64,000 bases of DNA from assembly GCA_025558095.1 (NCBI GenBank), contig JAIVFI010000040.1, positions 248,001-312,000 on the forward strand, given 5' to 3'. Source of the stretch: Hyaloraphidium curvatum. Its lineage: Eukaryota; Monoblepharomycota; Hyaloraphidiomycetes; Hyaloraphidiales; Hyaloraphidiaceae. The notes below the pieces were generated by a model. It made no database searches and was not told the origin of the DNA. It worked only from the letters and a program-made list of their open reading frames with translations. A program made the translations under genes and the position numbers. Positions 60,371 to 64,000 of this stretch are shown piece by piece. Every line of letters starts with the position of its first letter. Position 1 is the stretch's first letter.

Positions 60371-61469
60371 TCACAGCTTCGGGATGCCAAAGTCGTCCTT
60401 GAAGAACCAGTCCGGCAGGTCTTCCGGAATCCGCGTGGTGAAGTTTGGATCCCTCTGGAGAACGGGAGCAAATGAGCTAGGAGCCACAATGCCCAATGTC
60501 GGCCCACCTTCTCCATGAAGGCCTTCCCGCTCTCGATCGAGTCCGGCTTCCCGCCCTGCCACGCCAGCATCTTGCCCTCGAGCAGCGTCTGCTCCTCCGG
60601 CGTCTCGCGCGGGTGCCACACGAGGCTCTTGATGAAGGCGTTGGAAAGCGGGCTTGTCTTCTTGGCGATCTCGCGCGCGAGGTCCAGGGCGGCGGGGAGG
60701 ACGGCGTCGGGGGAGTCCACGATGCGGTTGAAGGCCGGGGCGATCCTGGGGTCCGAGGCCTCGATGGTGTCGCCGAGGATGAAGACCTCGAGCGCCTTGG
60801 CGGCGCCGATGAGCCGGGGGAGGAGGAAGGAGGAGGCGGCTTCGGGGACGATGCCGCGGCGCGAGAAGATGAAGCCGATCTTGGCTTTGGAGTATGCCAC
60901 CTTGACTGGAGCCGCCGGGGGTGGAACAGCCAAATGAGAAAAGCCAGAGGAACAGCAGGAAAGCACCCACGATCGCAAGTGAGCGGCATCGTGATCCCAA
61001 CGCCGATAGCCGCTCCTTGGATCGCGGCAATGGTGACCTTGGACGAGCCGAGGGCAAACAGCGCGCCCCTCCTCTTGTTGGACGCCGGCGGGGGCGCGGG
61101 GCCATCGTCGCTCCTCTTCAACGAGGAGAAGTCGCTCCCGCGGAAGTCGAAACCTGCCGCCGAGGGAGGGTAAACACGGCGCGGCGAACAGCCGGGCGCG
61201 GCTCGCCCCACCCGCGCAGAAGATCCTCCCCGAGGCACCCAGCACAATCACATTGACCCGCGGGTCGGCCTCGAGGTCGGCAAAGGCCTTGCTCAGCTCG
61301 GCGCTGGGGACAAAGCGCGCCTGAGCATTGGGAGACACGCCTGCTCTTCGGCGGCCAGTAAATACCCCATGGTGGGATTATAAGCGTTCTGGGCGTCCGG
61401 GCGATGAAGCTTGATCACTCCGACGCGGTCCGCCTCGAGGATTTCGACCTGGATCGTTTGGTAGGCCAT
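60371..61469 (-). CDS. Enoyl-CoA hydratase/isomerase family protein (crotonase 3), one junction unresolved
   Basis: Exons on the minus strand: 61469-61366, 61320-61212, 61153-60971, 60905-60508 and 60454-60371. Crotonase features: IKLHRPDAQNAYNPTMG, VIVLGASGRIFCAGG (oxyanion block 1 across a splice), AAIQGAAIGVGITMPLTCD (block 2) and SKAKIGFIFSRRGIVPEAAS. The product ends LPDWFFKDDFGIPKL. All junctions but the first keep frame; between 61366 and 61320 the only GT...AG pair (45 nt) leaves the frame off by one base, so there is either a non-standard splice, a sequence error or a real frameshift. Related to crotonases 1 and 2 but with entirely different intron positions. Confidence 0.7.
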
Positions 61470-61709
61470 CGCGGGGGGTGGGGTGTTGAGCCTGCTTCGG
61501 CGGGCCTTTGCCACATCGCCGGCGCCACCAAACTTCCAACGACCGCGACAAGCGATCGCGACTCCGTTTCGCAAGTTCGCATGTCAATTACAGGCATGGC
61601 ATTCCTAAGGAGCTTGTAGTTGATTTGCTCGCGGCCTGAGAATGGACAGGACCCTCACTCTCCTTCCTTCGCCTCGAGTCGTGCCGTTCCACTGCCTGAC
61701 TCTCCCAAG

Positions 61710-62132
61710 CTAGTCATCGTCCGGCATACTTTCGGGCACGAACGGTTCCCCCTTGCTGTAGGTCGCCCCCAAACCCTCGTCGGTGAGGAACCGCCGGAAC
61801 TCGAGCCGCCGCGTGTGCCGGGACTTGTCGGTCCCAAAAGCGTCGGCGAGGAAGCAGTGCAGCCGGCGCATCACCGCAGCGCGACCGAGCGGCGGGCGGC
61901 CGACGCGCTGGACGATCCGCTCAATCCGCACGAGCGACATGCGCCGCGGGAGGAGCAGCGCGTGGAGGCCGCGGGAGGCGAGCGAGAGGCGACACACGGT
62001 GCGTGACGTGGGAGCCAAGAAGCCGGCCACGACGGCGAAGAGCTCGAGGGGGAGCGGCGGGCCCGTCGCTGCACTCCGGCAGCCCGCTGCATGATTGTGC
62101 TCGATGCGACGGCGCTTACGCGGCGGGGGCAT
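61710..62132 (-). CDS. F-box-like protein
   Basis: 140-aa single-exon frame. LPLELFAVVAGFLAPTSRTVCRLSLASRGLHALLLPRRMS has the Leu-Pro start and spacing of an F-box, the Skp1-binding motif of SCF ubiquitin ligases. It is preceded by a basic RKRRRIEHN. The short C-terminal half has no repeat domain. Fungal genomes hold many such short F-box genes. The locus is AT-poor and not shared with any conserved neighbour. Confidence 0.5.
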   Translation of the reverse strand: MPPPRKRRRIEHNHAAGCRSAATGPPLPLELFAVVAGFLAPTSRTVCRLSLASRGLHALLLPRRMSLVRIERIVQRVGRPPLGRAAVMRRLHCFLADAFGTDKSRHTRRLEFRRFLTDEGLGATYSKGEPFVPESMPDDD

Positions 62133-62957
62133 CGCTTCGTTGGTTCGACTGGTTTGCGTGCTTGGTGGCCGGTCGACCAGTCATCGATCGGCGTCCATGG
62201 GCTTGAGTGCTCGAACCACGTAGCGTCGCGTCTGACAAAAGCGTCGCTACTTTGGATGGATTGCATACTCGTGGAAGCGCGTCTGCTATGGTCCAAAGTA
62301 GTAAGAGCAAGTTGCCGGAGGCGATCCTCAACCCGTCGCGCGACCGACTGATCGCAGGAGGATATCGGAAGCTTGCGGATCCGATCCACTTCGCAATGGC
62401 GCGGTCTTGCATCGGGTGAGCGGGAGGTGGCCAGTGCGATACACAGCAGTGGCCGCGCGGGGGGATGCGGACCTCCGGCCCGGCCCTGGGTGGGACGGAG
62501 ATTCATCGCGCTGCGGCCCCGTCCTCAAACCGGATTCCCGTGCCGAAACCCGAATCGTCCGAAACATCGCTTGGCCATACATGGCCGAGTACCGACGGCG
62601 GCCGGAGACTTTTGGCTCAGCCGGCCGGTCCCGCGCAAGGACGCAGGCATATGAGGCGTCGGCGCAACGCCCCCCGGACAGGACGTGCATCCTGGGTGAA
62701 CCCTCCCGAAGGGAGAGACCGGATCCAAGTCGGAGTGCAATGCTTGGATTCCGCCAGCATTTGCTGCGAGATCGGAGCGTTCGAGGTATCGGGGGGACCA
62801 GCGGCGGTTCCGGCCGCGGAACGCTCCACCCGCTGCCCTTCCGCAGGCGACGCCGCGCGCAACCCGCCATGCAACGCCGCCGCCCGGCCCGGGCTAAAAG
62901 AACGCGCCTTGAGACGGGAGAACGCGCCTCCCGCGCCCGCCGCCGCCGCCGCCCGCC
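62133..62957. other. Gene-free stretch upstream of the calcium ATPase
   Basis: About 825 bp with no conserved coding segment or repeat recognised. It should contain the promoter and 5' UTR of the calcium ATPase gene on the plus strand and that of the F-box-like gene on the minus strand. Confidence 0.35.
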
Positions 62958-64000
62958 ATGACCGCCGCGGATCCCGCGAAGACGAAGGCCGCGCTCGCCC
63001 CGCCGGGCCCCGCGTCCCACGCCGCGGACGTCTTCGCGCTCTCGACCGCCGACCTCTCGAAGATCATCGACTTCGACAGCCGCGGCGACGCCGACTACGT
63101 GCAGCGCGTGTTCCACGCAGAGGCCGGCGGCCAGGCCGGGCTCGCGCAGGCCCTGCGCACCGATTTTGACAGGGGCCTCGACTGCTTCGCGCCGGGCGAG
63201 GCCGGTGCCGCTGTGCCGCAGGCAGCAGCCCGCTCCGGCTTCCTCGGGGGTCTGTTCGGGGCCGGGACAGCCAGCGAGAGCTCGCAGGCGCTGCAGCCCC
63301 GCGACGCCGCCGAGCGCGTGCGCCTCTACGGCATCAACAAGGTCGAGGTGCCACCCAGGCCCTCCCTGCTCAAGTTGATCTGGGACTTCATCAAGACCGA
63401 TGTGCGTTCCGTGTTGTCTGCCGTCTGCTCTGCGCACCTGACGTCGGATCCGCCACAACCCCTCAGGTCATCGTGCAAGTGCTCCTCGTCGGAGCCACCA
63501 TCGTCCTTATTCTCGGCACGGCCACCAACCCCGAGCGCGGATGGTACGAAGGGACCGCCATCTTCGTCGCCGTCGGCATCGTCCTGGTCGTCACGAGCCT
63601 GAACGACTACATCAAGGAGGGCAAGTTCCGCAAGATGATGGAGCTGGGCAACGACAGGACGGTCGGTGTTTGCAGAAGCCGAGGCTGCCATTCGCATTCC
63701 GACTCAAAAGACGTCTGCAGATAAAGGTCATTCGCGGCGGGCAGTCCATCACCGTCTCGACCTTCGACCTCCTCGTCGGCGACGTCGTCATCCTCTCGGT
63801 CGGCGACGAGATTCCCGCCGACGGCTTCGTCATCAGCTCCTCGCGCCTGGCCGTTGATGAGTCCCCGCTCACGGGCGAGCCCATCGCCGTCAAGAAGGAT
63901 CCCGTGTCGGCACCCTTCGTGTTCGGCGGCACCTTTGTCGGCGAGGGCTCCGGCACCATGTGCGTCACCGCCGTCGGCCGGCATTCTGCTGGCGGCAAGA
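62958..64000 (+). CDS. Plasma-membrane-type Ca2+-transporting P-type ATPase, 3' end beyond window
   Basis: First three exons (62958-63401, 63467-63661, 63721 onward) of a P2B calcium ATPase. Markers: a long cytoplasmic N-terminus, the cation-ATPase N-domain RLYGINKVEVPPRPSLLKLI, first helices VIVQVLLVGATIVLILGTAT and GTAIFVAVGIVLVVTSLND, then the actuator domain IKVIRGGQSITVSTFDLLVGDVVILSVGDEIPADGF with VDESPLTGEP. Fungal homologues (Pmc1-type) load Ca2+ into the vacuole; plasma-membrane members export it. The phosphorylation DKTGT site and C-terminus are outside the window, so subtype cannot be fixed. Introns are 65 and 59 nt. Confidence 0.9.

Overview
This window looks like nuclear DNA of a GC-rich, intron-bearing eukaryote, most probably an early-diverging (chytrid- or monoblepharid-like) fungus. 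A Zn2Cys6 binuclear-cluster regulator, a family essentially confined to fungi, lies at 37643-39752. Most introns are GT-AG, about 45-80 nt long, often with a GTGGGT or GTGAGT donor. The species is inferred, not proven. Exon models were built by hand from conserved protein motifs plus splice sites; where a spliced model closes in frame with a recognisable protein ending I treat it as strong.

Layout. 1-4681: 3' part of a THO complex subunit 2 gene with a long Arg/Ser and poly-Pro tail. 4929-7624: a FUN14 mitochondrial membrane protein with a 20-nt microexon, then a LURP-one-related protein fused to a WW domain. 7813-12706: a small membrane protein, a degenerate aldo-keto reductase, a CCHC-knuckle splicing-type protein and crotonase 1. 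12835-15780: an unusual adenylation-carrier-ankyrin protein. 15869-20580: PP2C phosphatase, a small F-box-like gene with a decayed duplicate, a GNAT acetyltransferase interrupted by a long polypyrimidine tract, and a PAF-acetylhydrolase-like esterase.

20797-28066 groups five catabolic-type enzymes: two nitronate monooxygenases, a carboxymuconolactone-decarboxylase-like protein, an FMN alpha-hydroxy-acid oxidase and crotonase 2. They are not an operon but may form a metabolic neighbourhood. 28653-30121 is a GH16 hydrolase with a lectin-like N-terminus. Two ABCG half-transporters lie head to head at 30528-35647. After a MYND-finger protein and the Zn2Cys6 regulator come three same-strand genes (39849-44498) for type II membrane or secretory-type carbohydrate enzymes: two sulfotransferases and a GH172/DUF2961 protein.

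44704-48765 is a repeat-rich, gene-poor tract. It holds a tandem array of 315-bp units, each carrying the 5' half and intron of a tRNA-Lys, then about 1.9 kb of lower-GC DNA, then an apparently intact intron-containing tRNA-Lys(TTT) and decaying relatives. 49163-62132 holds a secreted transglutaminase-like protein, a C2H2/UBA protein, a frameshifted hexapeptide acyltransferase, a 966-residue single-pass surface protein, crotonase 3 and an F-box-like protein. The window ends inside a P-type calcium ATPase gene.
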